Assembly: GCA_035041965.1 (NCBI GenBank)
Contig: JAPYMA010001929.1
Location: forward strand, 1-64,000
Reading direction: 5' to 3'
Length of the DNA: 64,000 bases
Origin: Anisakis pegreffii
Lineage: Eukaryota; Nematoda; Chromadorea; Rhabditida; Anisakidae
The first letter of the stretch is position 1, and each line of letters begins with the position of its first letter. Positions 51,547-64,000 of the stretch are shown here, in pieces. Made by a program: the position numbers and the translations under genes. The notes beneath the pieces were generated by a model. It saw only the letters and a list, made by a program, of their open reading frames with translations. It was not told the origin of the DNA and did no database searches.

Positions 51547-54175
51547 TTCTGGAAACGGCGTCTTATCGCATGCAGAGAATTGCTAAATTCAGCGGTATTC
51601 ATAATTTGTGACTGATAAGGAGTTGTTGCAAATGTATCATGTTAAGTTAATACGTAACTATTTTGCAATCACATCGAATGATATTCGTCACTTGTATCAA
51701 TGAATACACTCACCAACTCACAATAATCGGCTTATTTTTAACGCTTTCTGTCACTCGTTGCTAACGAATAAAATTAATGTGGATTATAACGATATCTGAA
51801 TTCCCTGACAGCGCTTGGTTGTTTGATCAGTGAAACACTGCTGCTGCATTTCTTCATTACTCACCAATTTTAGTATCCTATTGGTGGTTTTCACAGTCGT
51901 ACATTCATCAAACATCAAACGTGAATTTGCTTACATCTGCTTTAGGTACCAAAGCCCAATAAAACCTCAGATCAACGAATTTCATTTAACGTCAAAATTC
52001 TCGATGATACAACGAACAAACTTTATCACGGCAAGCAATTAGTAGTTCTAAAATTATTTCACTTGCAAAACCTCAAAAAAACAACTTGTCTATTTTAAAC
52101 AGGTTTCAATAAACTTGGCAGTAATTTATTGAGTTGGTCAATTTCGACTGCTTCTGATGAGCATGAAACAATCACCGAATTGTTCATTTATTTGCTTCAT
52201 CCAATTTCATAATGCATTACATCGCTCATCTAAACATTCACGATTAATTATTTTTTCGCAGTCTGCCTTCAAACGATTCTGAATGTCCCAAACGTCACAT
52301 GTATTTAAAATTGGTTTCATCCTGAGCGTCTTCTTACCACATCCAATTGCTTCCTCATAATTCACGAATTCTTCAAAGAATTCAGCGTTTCCATCTCAAC
52401 GATCTTCATTCGATCAATGCTCACTGTTCAGTCACCCATCGATCATTGATCTATAGAGGAATTCCTTCGTTTCAACCAGTTGCCTGCGATGTATGTCAGT
52501 TATAAAATAACTATCGATTAAGTTGTTGCAGCAGTAAATAATTCGATGAAGATGTGTTAATCATGATGATCCTGCAGATAACTGTACTTATGAACATTTC
52601 GGGTAACGTAGCAGAATACAACCGAAACCCTCCACTTACCTACCGCTGTTTTAACCTCATTCACTGAAAGTGGCTCAAGGTTATGCTTGCGCTTAGACTT
52701 ATTGTAAGGTTCAGATTTGCGTTTGGTTCGCGCTTCTAATTAGGCAAAAGCTTCAGCGAATGAAACAAAAATTCTTATCGATACATCAGATGCATTTTAT
52801 ATGTTGCTTCCTTTAGCTGACTTTAGCCAATAGCGTTCAGTCAAAATTCAATTTGACAACTTCATAAACTGTCTCATTTGATCGTATTACTATTATGCAA
52901 CTTCATCAAGAAAAGAGAAACAAATATTCCGGGTTCTAAAGTCAATTAAATTACATTTAAACAGCTCTCTTTCTCATTTTCACGAATGTGATTGCCTGCA
53001 TTGCAGCATGCTAGCACCTTCTTCAAATGCTCTCATTAACTATTCGATATTGACCAGAACCGGTTGGTGATAACGTACTAGTGTTGACAGCACATGAACT
53101 CTTTTATTCTTCATGATTACGTTCTCGACTTTATTGATTCATTTGGGTCTTTTTTAGACTATTGGTCAAAATGACAAAAGGTAGACGAGGATACACTGTG
53201 TAAGAGGTTTAGACATTCTCTGCTATGAGTTTCACTCAACTCGATGCATTTAATTTCATTTAATTTCGACACAAATTTGATTGTTCCAGTTCATTTTGTA
53301 GAGTTCATTGCTATCTGCTTTACTCAGCCTGGTAACGATACTATTCCGAAACATCGACCAAGATGTTAAACTACTCGAAATCTTATTAGTTGTAAGCTTC
53401 AAAATGAATGGTACATGCGATGCGAACTGAACCAATTTTCTAGCTATTGTGGCGTTTTTTTTTCAAGATAAAACTTCATTCGGATACCCTCCAATAATTT
53501 TCGGCAATAATCTGCGAATTCTATTTCACTGGTCCACCCATGAATTATCATTAATCCATGATTTACTTACTTCATTCCAATTAACGGCTCAATTAACTCT
53601 CATACTGTCATATAGCATTCGTTTTCAATATTCTCGTATCCGTTGCTCTTCTGTTGCTTAATGCAAGATGCAGTGTCACAAAATTATGACTTTTCGAGAT
53701 CTTTTATGACGACATCTTTACATGATGACATCTGTTATCGCGATGTTGTTTTGTACCGTTCCTCCACATCTCGGCAACGGATTTTCGAGTCGTATCACAC
53801 ATTGAACTGCTCAACAGAATGTCATCTACTCAAAAGTACTGGTCATGCTTCTAATTACGTGCATGTATGCGTATGGAGCGAACCCATTACATATAAAGAA
53901 GCTTTTTGAGACGGTCTCGCGCGAATTGCTCAGGATTATTATCTGAATGACAACGTCACAGTTGCTTAGGATCTACGTGCGATCCTAGCCGTATCAATTT
54001 TTTACCTGCATTATTGGGTCGTAGGTGCATCAGTTTTCGTCACCTCATTACCTTTCACCACTTCAGCGACGGAAATTGTTGAGATTAGGTCCTTTAACCG
54101 AGCAATCGATTAAGCAAACAGTCGACTTTTTGGCTGATAACATCAGATCATAATCGAAAATATTGTCGTAGATGG

Positions 54176-54227
54176 TATCGTTTATTTGCAAAAGTATTTC
54201 ATATCGTTTATTTGCGAGGGTATTTCG
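54176..54227 (+). repeat. Two-copy 26-bp tandem repeat
   Basis: TATCGTTTATTTGC is followed by a variable AAAA/GAGG-type segment and TATTTC, repeated once immediately with about four differences. Confidence 0.6.
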
Positions 54228-55718
54228 AACGATTATACTTGATTTTTGCTTTGATGTTTCAAACTCATTAACTGCATTCGGTGTTCAATACGATATCATG
54301 TGAGGACAGCATTCGGTATGTGCATCGCATCAGCTGTTATTGAATACAATTTGAGATTGTACATGGATAATGTGATTTTTAATGATCGCAGCGCTCAGAC
54401 TATCGTTAGCCGCATTTTGTTGATATTTTCCGATGATGTTCGATCAGTTTCTGCGAAAGGTGAGTTTTAACCGCCCACCCGAAATATGAAACTGCTGCAT
54501 TGTGCAACTCGCTTTGAGATGGTGGTCCTCACAGGGGAGCTATATTGTCCCTTAGAGGTAATTTGGAGATGTCATAAGTAATTGAGGGACTGGCAAACTA
54601 ATATTTCGTCTCATCTTCAATTGTTAAGGTTCATACTCTTTGTGTAATTGACAAATGAAGTTTTGAAAATACTTGTTTCATTCTAAAAAATTAATTTCTT
54701 TCGCGCCGTTGAGCGATTTCCGGGTCGGTTCTCGATTTGCTTCTGATGCTATGCGTGGAAATTTTAAATTATTGTGAGGGATAGTGATCGTCTGTCAGAC
54801 CCATCGAAGGGTTCAATGGTATTTCCAAGCGTGAGAAACACTGCTTTAAAGCATCGGATCGATGAGTGTATCACTTCTAAGGATGTGATATTTAGCATTT
54901 TCTTTAGATCTTCGTTTCATTTCCTCATAAGTGAATACTGATTGACTATTCCCCTGCAACTGTTTTGTCAGTTCCCATTGGTATTTCATTTGTTCAGTCA
55001 GTTCCCATTACGACATATTATTCTCGAATGCACATAACTAATGGGCAAATCAGCTGTATTCGTGTCTTCTTTTAATATTATTTCTTTGTGCTCAGTTATG
55101 CCAATTACGTCGACTATCCTAAAAAAACTCAAGCAATCGATGACACTGGAAAAAAAAAACGTGTTGTCATCGGTTCAGCAAAGACTAATTTGATGAAAAT
55201 TGTAAAATTTGAAATGTAAGATGAAGATTAATTTGAAAAATGTCCGTTTTCGGCCATATCTTTGAATCGTTGATGTGCTAGGGTGTGGAATGCAAAGAAT
55301 CCTTTTTGAATGACCTTGTGCCAATGATACAATATTATAGCCTCTTATTGAAGTCAAACAAATGTTGCGGCATTGTGAACTATGATCGCTAACACTTATT
55401 AACACCAACGCTCAACAGTTTCCTTATCAATGACGACATTCACTTTTTTCGCTTTTTTTTGAACAAATCGTAATCGCAAAACACATCAAAACATCTATCA
55501 CATCAACAATATCGCAGCAGTCATTCATCACTCATGCATTACACCGAAACGAATCACGTTCAATGACGTGCTTTTGCCTCTTTTTCATTCCTACCATTTC
55601 TATTTTATTCCCATTTTATTGATCCATCATCAATTCAAGAATTTCAACCGTTTGTTAATGTCATCGAGTACAATTGCACAATCTTTTGCAAAGTCCACAT
55701 TATTAATGTTATTCAAGA

Positions 55719-56177
55719 TTACTTTTCCACTTCAGACACTGTTTCATTTTGTGAGTAAATGCTAGCTACTCGACTCGGAGCATGTTCGAATGGATGTATT
55801 GGGATATAGTTCAGACTGATCAGCGATTTTAAGAGAATGAGTTTTGATAAGAACATAATGCATGTCATGGTATAGCCACTTCCGCCGAATTTCTTATCCT
55901 TGATCATGCCACAGAGCGAGTGATTAACGAACCGCTTGGCGTAAGTGTTTTGTAAGACGCTTGTAACCATACGCTCAGCAAATATATTAAAGTCTCTGAC
56001 TGTAAGATAGAAATAGTCAGAGGTATGGTGAGCAGATGCAAATTTAGCACCCCAACAACTCATTCTTGAACATTCCCCATTCCTCTGTGTAATATCCTTG
56101 AATATTCGCTGCTGTATGGTTTTCGAAATGTAAATCAACTTCTTATACTCTTTAGGTCGGGAAATTTTGCTCTTTGA
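55719..56177 (-). CDS. Orphan exon-like ORF, 152 residues
   Basis: An open frame of 153 codons including TAA. It starts exactly at an acceptor-like GAAAATTAG on the minus strand, so it could be the last exon of a gene that begins further right. The visible sequence includes KEYKKLIYISKTIQQRIF, CSRMSCWGAKF, KFGGSGYTM and a hydrophobic run (CIMFLSKLILL). I do not recognise the family. Another exon-like frame on the same strand at 57084-56868 begins after GGTTTTTAG and could be upstream. The adjacent MITE at 56267-56435 would then lie in the intron between them. It could equally be an old element fragment or chance. Confidence 0.33.
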   Translation of the reverse strand, partial: SKSKISRPKEYKKLIYISKTIQQRIFKDITQRNGECSRMSCWGAKFASAHHTSDYFYLTVRDFNIFAERMVTSVLQNTYAKRFVNHSLCGMIKDKKFGGSGYTMTCIMFLSKLILLKSLISLNYIPIHPFEHAPSRVASIYSQNETVSEVEK

Positions 56178-56266
56178 CTAATTTTCAAATTGACAACAAC
56201 ACGACAGTAATGAAGACCGAAATATGTGGGCAAATTACTGATAAAATATGTACATATGCTATACTA

Positions 56267-56435
56267 GTGTTGTGCGGGGAGAGCAAAATGAGTCGGGGAC
56301 GGGGACGGAAACGATGAGTTCGGGGACGGGGAGAATCCCTGAAAATGGCCGCCACTCAAAAATGGTAGGAGACGGGGACAGGGACGAGGATTTGGAGTAG
56401 GGGGACCCCGAATTCGGGGACTCCCCGCACAACAC
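56267..56435. mobile_element. GC-rich MITE, 169 bp
   Basis: Terminal inverted repeats GTGTTGTGCGGGGAG and CTCCCCGCACAACAC match perfectly over 15 bases. TA stands directly outside on each side (56265-56266 and 56436-56437), which fits a TA-target element of the Tc1/mariner type. The interior is G-rich with repeated CGGGGAC/GGGGACGG units, unlike the AT-rich surroundings. Nothing is encoded. Confidence 0.78.
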
Positions 56436-58782
56436 TATGCTGTACAAACGAATAAATCAACATTTGGCCAATTGCAATTTCGGTATGACCTCTCAATAAT
56501 GCTCTTCCTGCTAACTTGCCGTTGCTGTTCTTCACTGGCCTTGACCGAATCTGTTTTTACTTGCACCGGATCTTATTGTCGAATTATGGAGCCATTGCTT
56601 GCTCAGAGAAATGGCTCAGCTAAGGATTCATTACTCGCGACTTATCTCGGAATATTCCACTGAGAACTAAATACTACATGAGTGTCGGTACATATCGCGA
56701 TCGATCATAGCGTGGAAAATTGATTTCTTTCGAAATACCGTGGTTCAAGTGGGGGAACGATTAAATGTTGTTTGGAAGACCCGTAATCATGCCATTTCCA
56801 TTGTTTTTCTCTCATGTCTAACTGATTGCCTTTTAGATCGTCTGATGGACCCTTTGTTTTGTATCTTTTACACACAAAAATATTTGCAGTATTTATGAAT
56901 GAGTGACTTTCTGCAGAACTGCCAGTTCAGCGTGCATAATTTGCAAAAGCTCTGAACTGATTTTATGTGGCTTGTGCACAGAATTTTGAATATTAGAGCA
57001 ACGACCTCAAGGTTAGTGGAACGAATCATGAATAGAAACGGAAGATTTGTTGATAAATGTCCATTTGTAATGGTTTCATTAATTCTAAAAACCGTAAACA
57101 ATTCCGATTATCCGTAAGCATTTGATCCTCTATGAATCGTATTGTATGTTTCACGCTTTTGCTTCATCACGCACATCAAACAGTTTAACATTTTCCAAAA
57201 AGCGACCAACCTTTAAATATTGAGAGCGAAAACGAGATTGAGAGAAGTTCAAGTTTTCGATGCACTTTCACATTAAATGAGCGATTTGTTGATCATGGAC
57301 CATTTGCTGGGAAATTGAAACGTTTCAGGTTTTTTGTTCTAATGCATCCCATTATAGCGTATTGACTGCCAGAAGAGTGTGTTGATTTTGAATGAGCAAA
57401 ATTGTCGTCAATTTTCGATCGAATTTGCACGACGACGGATTTTCGCAATTCATTTCGTAGTGATTCATGCGATTGGTGAGTCAGGCAACTCCGGTTACTG
57501 TATAATCCGTGAAAAGTTGATTACCATGGATTTTTATTCCACCACTAGCGTCGGTCTGTCTAGTGCTCTGTTTCCATTAGTCTCTTCATGTCTTTTTTAT
57601 TTTTAAAAAACAATTTCATATTTTGCATATTTTGCTAGAAATTCCACTGTAATCATGTTGAAATTATAATATCACTGCGGTTCTGCGTTCCTCAGTTAGG
57701 TATTGTGAGAGAGCAGTGGCAAACCGTATAATCAAGCAAATGGAGCTAAATCACGCGATTTCTCGCTGGCGTAGAAATCACACGAATTAGCACTGCTCCG
57801 TTTTCGGACTATTACTAATCCACGCCAAGAGGTTCTCTCTTCTGACTGTATCTACGGGAGGATTATTTGTTTTGAACGAAATAGCGATTATTTTCACAAT
57901 GCTGAAGTTATTGTTTGAAAATTTGTCGGCATCCGATTTATTGTTCAGTCATTTGAGATACATCAAACATTCAGTTGTTTTAAACGGCCATCTAATCATA
58001 ACAAATCGCTTGTTGACTGAAGAAATCTTACGTAGTGTAAAGTGGGAATATTCTTTAGCGTAGTGAAAAAGTGCTCCTCAATGATCAAAGAACTGTCCAT
58101 CGAAGTCGCATGCAACGCGATAATATTGCCTAGAATTAAGCTCACATTATTATTTGAAAACATTGCGCCAGTTAAGAATTTTTTCAGTGTTAAAGTTGTT
58201 TTTTTTTTCAATTTTAAGTAACTGGTAGAAATGTGTAAATTTCCATTGGAATGTCGACGTATTGGGACACAAAGAGTGGAAAGACATACTGAATCTAATA
58301 GGAACCGATCGCAGCGGGATGAAGTGGCGATTGTGAGTACGAAGTTAAGAGAATGCAACTGCGACAGATGCTCACCAAAATAACGAATGTATTACGAGTA
58401 GTGTTTATGATCGCAATAGTAGTCTTCGAAAACAATTTGTTTTGATTTTCGTTATCTCACGCGTCAGCTGTTCACGCTAGCGTTTCAAGCCTGATTCAGT
58501 TAAAAACAACAAATATTCTCTTACAACGTTCGAATATTGTCCATGTGTAATTGTTACATTTCGCATCCGCTTCACCTTTCACTGACACTAAAATTTGATC
58601 AAACATTACCGACAATAGATATACGCAATTAGATGTTCAGAGTGCGCATTCGCGTGCAGCTGGTAAATTTTTTCGTGAAGTCTGTCGATAATTTTGAACA
58701 GATTGGTATTTCCTCACTTGTTCATCGGTCGCATTTGCTTCAACGCTTCAAAAGGAGTTCTTGCCATAGTTGTTTCTCATTT
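56436..58782. other. Region without a recognisable gene
   Basis: Short frames only. A minus-strand frame at 58358-57996 (120 codons from a non-ATG start) contains a 9-base A-run in the sense direction and several splice-like sites. I could not connect it to any neighbour in phase. Confidence 0.4.
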
Positions 58783-59016
58783 TTAGTTCACTTTTTCCCA
58801 GACATCATTTTTGTCACAATCACAGTCGAATATATGATGTATTATATTGAATAGTAGTGTCGTCCACGTAAACGTCTCGTTTGCTATCTGCATTGGAAAT
58901 GATGACAGCTCATGCATATGCAAATCGTTTCGGATTATTTTGTCGCAATACGTTTCCTTTCCCGGAGAATCCTTATCGTCAACACATGACCAAAGCTCCA
59001 ATGATTCTTTGTTCAT
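58783..59016 (-). CDS. Possible small gene divergent from CNNM
   Basis: A 77-codon frame from ATG to TAA with protein-like composition (for example ELWSCVDDKDSPGKETYC near the start and IFDCDCDKNDVWEKVN at the end). A CAAATTTTAG acceptor-like site lies about 16 bases before the ATG, as in trans-spliced nematode messages. A GTGAAC donor-like site lies just before the stop. No family recognised. A plus-strand frame overlaps it, so chance is a real alternative. Confidence 0.28.
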   Translation of the reverse strand: MNKESLELWSCVDDKDSPGKETYCDKIIRNDLHMHELSSFPMQIANETFTWTTLLFNIIHHIFDCDCDKNDVWEKVN

Positions 59017-59397
59017 TGGTTGTTGTTGGTCGCTAAAATTTGCGTATTATACTCGTTGTGATGTCAATATCGCTGCTAACGTAATCTGACTGAATAATAA
59101 CTGAAAGTGGTTTAAACATAAAAAGTTTGTTTAGTCATGCATCATGTGCGTTAAAACGGCTAATCAGAGACTTATCAAAGTTTCTATTTCTTGCTCATTG
59201 AGCTGAGAACGTCTAATGAGAGGCGTGGCTGTCTTATGAGCACGGCAATTGATTTTTTTGTTGGCCGAAAGAAATTCGTGAATACTAGTAATGTGATGGC
59301 AATGAATGGCTCTAAAATTAATTCTAAAACAAAATTTGATTTATCCGTTCATTACGCACGCAGTTGCAATAGTTGATAAACACACGAATCAGCTGAA

Positions 59398-59405
59398 TGT
59401 TTTAG
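59398..59405 (+). promoter_or_regulatory. Probable trans-splice acceptor of the CNNM gene
   Basis: ATGTTTTAG followed by TTCA and then the ATG at 59410. No earlier exon was found, and the downstream sequence is a signal peptide, so this supports the start. Confidence 0.6.
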
Positions 59406-59409
59406 TTCA

Positions 59410-62400
59410 ATGAGCTGCTGTAATGTGTTGATTAATATATTGACCGTTGGAGTTATTATCGCTTGTTTCAATGCATCAGCAACCTCCTCGCAGAGCAATC
59501 AATCCAGCGCACAACAGCAAGCGATTGTGCTTGGTCTACGAGTTGAGGCTTCCGAAGAGCTTTCATATGGTTATAAGTAAGTTTGGCTGCGTTTATGCTT
59601 TGAATTTTTTTCGTTGCCATCGAACGATGCCCAAAATTGTTTCATCATATCCTTTGGTTGAGTGCTGTTCCTGAGATTTCCGCACAAATGAAAGAGCGTT
59701 GCTCTCGGATGAGCACAGCTCTGTTTTATTAAACCAGCACCAGAAAAAAGCAATGCTAATGTGACCTGGCGATGAGCATCACTTGAAAAATTTTTCCGAA
59801 GACATAAACATGTTAAAGGATTCTCTTAGAAGAGATCTTTGATGTTTATAAAGCCACAATATATTTCATGTTGCAGTGCAAAAGGAGCCTGCATTATAAA
59901 TCCGGATACTGAGATTAAAATCGTTATTTTTGGATTGAACCTGGAATATCTCGCATCGGTATGTTGCATTCTGATCTGTTTTTTCAATATGAACATGAGC
60001 AACTCCCAGCGTTCACATATGGAAATAATGAATTCGTGATGTTCAGTCGATGAAAGATCCTCCTCTAGGAATGATTTCGTTGTAACATATGATGCATGTG
60101 GTGAAGCGATTTACTTGAACATGTTTTGCACGTGTTTTCGTGCGATTGGATGATTAATGGGTGTTTGTGGGTTCTTTACGAATAGTATACAAAATGCGTA
60201 CTTGAGATAGATTCATGACAACGCATGACACATATTTTGGCTCAGGCTTAGGATGAGAATCATAACGGGGTTGAGACAGCTGTTATGTAAAAAGTTGGTT
60301 CTATCATAGCGTGGTTGGGGTAACTATCAAACAAATAGGTGGTTCCCTAAGACAACAGCCTAAGCCGAATCCTGTGCTTGAGCGTAATCCATAACAATTA
60401 CCGACTTGTGCTACTGCCACTTTCATAACAACAATTAAATAAAACATCGGAGTGTTTTTGCCATTTCGTTCAAGACTTTCCTTATGCCACTGATAAAATA
60501 CGCCCAGAAGAGATGGTGACGCTTAATTGTTTTCTATAACACACAGAATATCAATTTTGCGATGGTATCTTAAATGTACATAATCACTAACGCACATTTC
60601 ACTCGCTCTGTCACCGAATGGCGATTTCTATTTGCTTTCGTTCAACTCAAGAAATGTAACGGTAAGAGTAAATCTCAATGTTGCGATATCGCAAAGCAAA
60701 GAATTAAAAACAATTATCAAAATTTGAAAGCTTTCGTATCGCTTTTACTTGAATCGCTTGAGATACTTGGAGAACGAGGAAAATTGCTGAAATCGTTCAA
60801 TTACTGAGTGATAGGCGATTTTAAACGGATGGATGATGAAAATTTGGCTGGTATTGTTTAGAGATCTTGTTCGGATGAGATCACAATGAGATGCGGATCG
60901 TTAAAAATTGGATTTTATCAGTTGAAAGGATTGGAAATGAGTGAATGAAAAGCTGATCAAATGTGGAAAAGTGGTACACACAAAATTGTGCAGGGTACAT
61001 TGAATAAATTAATCAATCAGCTGTAATTACAGATTTCATTCACCACTGATAATCAATGCGAAAACGTCACACGAACGGTGACGGCTGATCAATTCTTGAT
61101 ACATTTTGATCATAAAGCTATTTTTATGCTCTCATTACCACTCTTACCTGGAGATGTTGATGTCTACAAAACATGTGTTAGACAGCGCAATCCGGCGTTA
61201 AACGTTGATTTGAAACCAGTTAGTTTATTGCGTTTTTCAGTTTAGTCACTTCAGCCGTGCGAAAAATTCTCACTTCGCTATGGTTCATCAGAATTGATGA
61301 ACTAGTGCATGCGAACAGTTATCAGAACGAGAAGAGTTGACTACTTTAGTTAACTACTTCAATTGAATTGACTGCTTCAATCCTCACTCCACTAGTCATG
61401 CTGATCTCGTGAATATTTGAGAGAAGATTAAAGTGGAATTAGCAATTTGCCAACGAAAGCGATATACTATTCATCGAGTAGAACGGCGACTTAAGCTTGA
61501 TGTTCGGTTGACAAGGGTTTATCGATTGAGAACGGAAATCATCTGATGAATTTTGAGTTTTCTTCTGATCCCTTGGAACTGTTTGCTAAAAGTGATTGAA
61601 TTTTAAGTTGGACGATGTTCGCACGTTTTTCACAACTGAACATCCACCGCGAGAGCATTATCTTCCACTGCCTATCCAAGTCTCGATTATCGCATGTCTC
61701 TTAGTTTTGTCAGCACTCTTCTCAGGTCTCACACTTGGCCTCATGTCGCTGACACCAATGGAACTTGAACTGGTGGAAAAGTCAGGTTAGCAGAAACCGT
61801 TTTGCTTAATGCACTCGATCGTTGAGTGCTGACTGGCATTAGATGAAAGACGAAACAACATAGAGAGGGAAAATAATTTTTGGTTATAACTAAACAATGT
61901 GAAACTTCAATAGAAGGTCATGGATAAATTCAAGCCTTGTTCAATATGCTGAAGTGAGTATGATTGTATTAAGGTTCTCCAACCGAACAAAGTTATGCTT
62001 CGGCTATTCTTCCGGTTCGTCGAAAGGGTAATTTGTTACTGTGTGCACTACTGCTTGGTAATGTGATCGTAAACTCGGCCATTTCAATTCTTTTCGGTGA
62101 TCTAACCAGTGGATTTCTCGCACTGTTCATTTCATCAGCTGGAATCGTGGTCTTTGGAGAGATTATCCCACAAAGTATTTGCGTTAAGTAGGTTTGCTTG
62201 TCGAAGATCACAATTTTGGTACTCTATCACTGGAAACACACTCATACTGCAGCATTGGAACATTGCTTATCAATACCACCAACATTAATGAATTTTGCAC
62301 GAGAATGACCTCGCTTCAATTGCCTCCTTTAGTCAACCAAAACTAATACCAATTCCTGAATGACCAGATGTTGCTCTCAACACTGATCTCAATTAGTTTT

Positions 62401-63895
62401 TCCATGCCCTTTTGACGTTTCCATAAATTTCTAACGTACAGTGGGAAAAAATTTGCAGTTACAATTGCAAGAGATTAGCCATCGATGCGAATACAATTCT
62501 TATCAAATATGTTTTTATTAATTGTTCGATGGAAACACCTCATTTAGAAAAATTTATTTTATTTGAATGAATTTTATTTTCCTTTTTAACTGATCTTTCG
62601 AAATTTTTTGTTTCCCGTAAATTGCGCAGTGCTGAACATTGATGAGGATATCACGATTAATTGTTGTGGAAGAAATGAATCGGTGATCAGTTTTGCTTTG
62701 ATCTAAAAGGGTCATTTCAGGAAGGGATTAGCCATCGGTGCGAATACAATTCTTATCACACGTCTCTTCATTTTGATGACATTCCCACTCGCATGGCCAA
62801 TCAGCAAATTGTTGGACTATCTTTTGGGCGATGAATATGTATGTTTTTCAAATGTGCCAAACATTTTTTGCATTCTTTTTCAGTTACTCATTAAAATATT
62901 CCGTTACGTAATTAATTTTGGTTTTATTGCGTAAAGTAAAAGTTATCGATTCGATGCTAACCTGGAGTGAGTTGTACTGGAGAAAGACTTGGGGGAAAAT
63001 GGAACCGTTACAAGCATGCGTTAATCACGAAAAAACAACAGTGTGAAGCATCATTTGGTTTAAAACATCTGATGATCAACGTTCTAAGGGAAAGAGAATA
63101 ATATAAATGCTTAGACAGAATCACCATTGTCATGAAAAAAGGATAAATTTCATAGCTTTGAATGATTGGAGCTTTGAGGTTGCGTACGATCGGAAGCGGT
63201 TAATGGAATTGATAAAGTTGTCGGTGCGTGATGATACAAGTGGACTTGCGGATGAACTGAAAATAGCAGTTGGTGCGATGGAAATCGCCGATAAGGTTGT
63301 AAAGGATGTCATGACAAAAATCACTGTAAGTTTCTTCTATTTCTACCTGGTATACTCAACATTAGATCCTGCTTAGCGAGGAGTTTTTTTCTCATCGATA
63401 AGATTGATTAAAATTTGAATGAAGTTGAATGCAGTCAATATTTCACCCGAATTTTCGAAACGATGCCGTAATCACAATTTGTGAACCGTAGTTAGTGTTT
63501 CCGAAAAAGAATGGGAATAAAGTAATTTGACGGATATAAACTTTGCAAAATGGCAGAAGTGATACCGAACAGCTCCTAGTAATGTGCCTTCGCATAACAA
63601 TTATGACAGATAAGTGTAAAACACCTCAATTCAGGACGTTTTTATGCTTCCCGATACAACGGTGCTCAACACAAAGAATATCGCTGAAATTGTGCGAATG
63701 GGCTACACGCGAATACCAGTGTATGCGCACGGTCATAAGAACACGGTCACCGATATTCTGTTCGTCAAGGATTTAGCGCTGATTGATCCGGATGATAATT
63801 TTACGATTAAAACAGTTTGTGGCTATCATAAACATCCGGTGAAATTCGTCGATAGCGATGCACCGTTGCGCGGTGTTCTCGAAGAATTCAAAAAG
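59410..63895 (+). CDS. CNNM/ACDP-family metal (magnesium) transporter, 5' part
   Basis: Eight exons with matching phases: 59410-59576, 59877-59958, 61033-61218, 61608-61785, 61974-62187, 62721-62838, 63179-63325 and 63635-63895. They give 451 residues, and the gene continues past the window. Order: signal peptide (about 1-24, [19 protein letters not shown]); extracellular domain with GLRVE, then [18 protein letters not shown] and [16 protein letters not shown]21 membrane core from about 160, with the hydrophobic helix around [12 protein letters not shown], a second at [28 protein letters not shown] and [15 protein letters not shown]; then [16 protein letters not shown]-like KDVMTKI and the first CBS repeat ([16 protein letters not shown]). 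The missing end should hold the second CBS and the cyclic-nucleotide-binding-like domain. Family members move Mg2+ at basolateral or plasma membranes. The nematode paralog number is not decided. Confidence 0.94.
62473..62505 (+). pseudogene. Duplicated fragment of a CNNM exon inside the preceding intron
   Basis: These 33 bases match 62726-62758, the start of the sixth CNNM exon, at 32 of 33 positions (one A for G, changing Gly to Asp in [11 protein letters not shown]). The copy lies about 250 bp upstream, within intron 62188-62720. The sequence before it has no AG at the position of the real acceptor, and similarity fades after TTATCA, so it looks like a partial tandem duplication that is not spliced in the same way. 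Confidence 0.7.
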
Positions 63896-64000
63896 GTGCT
63901 TTTCGTGATCCTTTCAGTGTTTGATTATAACACACGAAGCAGTTCTTGATCGATTATCACAGAACTTTTAAGCTTCAACGTTCTTTTACGTCAAAAACAT

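Larger units (their letters stand above)
41867..55718. other. Long stretch with no convincing gene
   Basis: AT-rich, with short frames on both strands and none with recognised motifs or matching splice phases. It lies upstream of the divergent RING-Ras (minus) and CNNM (plus) genes and could hold regulatory DNA for either. Short local duplications: 51513-51527 with 51532-51546, 54176-54201 with 54202-54227, and TCAGTTCCCATT twice near 54970-55010. Confidence 0.45.

Noticed and set aside
1..64000. CRISPR arrays, bacterial operons, spliced-leader RNA or rRNA genes
   Set aside because: No regularly spaced repeats, no bacterial-style coding density, and no match to the SL1 sequence or to conserved rRNA segments were seen.

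Overview
This is a eukaryotic, AT-rich window that reads as nematode nuclear DNA. Exons are short. Introns begin GT and end in TTTCAG, TTTTAG or AAG. Several start codons sit a few bases after a TTTTAG/TTTTCAG-like acceptor with no exon before it, as expected for spliced-leader trans-splicing. The proteins fit too: ribosomal protein S11, a CNNM metal transporter, an NR2E nuclear receptor and an ODR-2/HOT-like Ly-6 protein. I cannot place the species. Gene models were built by hand from splice phase and protein family fit.

Layout. From 1 to 7.0 kb there is no recognisable host gene, but 2556-3807 is a striking 1252-bp foldback element with two 464-bp arms about 99% identical. From 7.4 to 11.5 kb, minus strand, lie the three 3' exons of a GPI-anchored Ly-6 protein; its first exon(s) must lie further right. 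A 163-bp direct repeat brackets its last exon. From 11.5 to 29.5 kb there is almost no coding sequence; it may be a long 5' intron plus spacer, with one possible small gene at 25.2 kb. From 29.5 to 34.1 kb, minus strand, is a nine-exon NR2E-type nuclear receptor, with a hAT-like element in one intron. From 35.6 to 41.9 kb is a run of minus-strand genes: a small candidate gene, rps-11, a weak Death-domain-like candidate, and an eight-exon gene joining a C3HC4 RING finger to a Ras-like GTPase. The close same-strand spacing looks like a nematode operon or cluster. From 41.9 to 59.4 kb is mostly empty, with a GC-rich MITE at 56.3 kb and an orphan exon-like ORF beside it. From 59.4 kb to the end, plus strand, are the first eight exons of a CNNM/ACDP transporter that runs off the window.

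The most unusual item is the RING-Ras fusion: 425 residues, eight exons all in phase 0, with an intact P-loop, TKAD and SAK but an altered DTAG motif and no CaaX tail. The genes do not form one pathway; the same-strand cluster around rps-11 is the only sign of shared expression.
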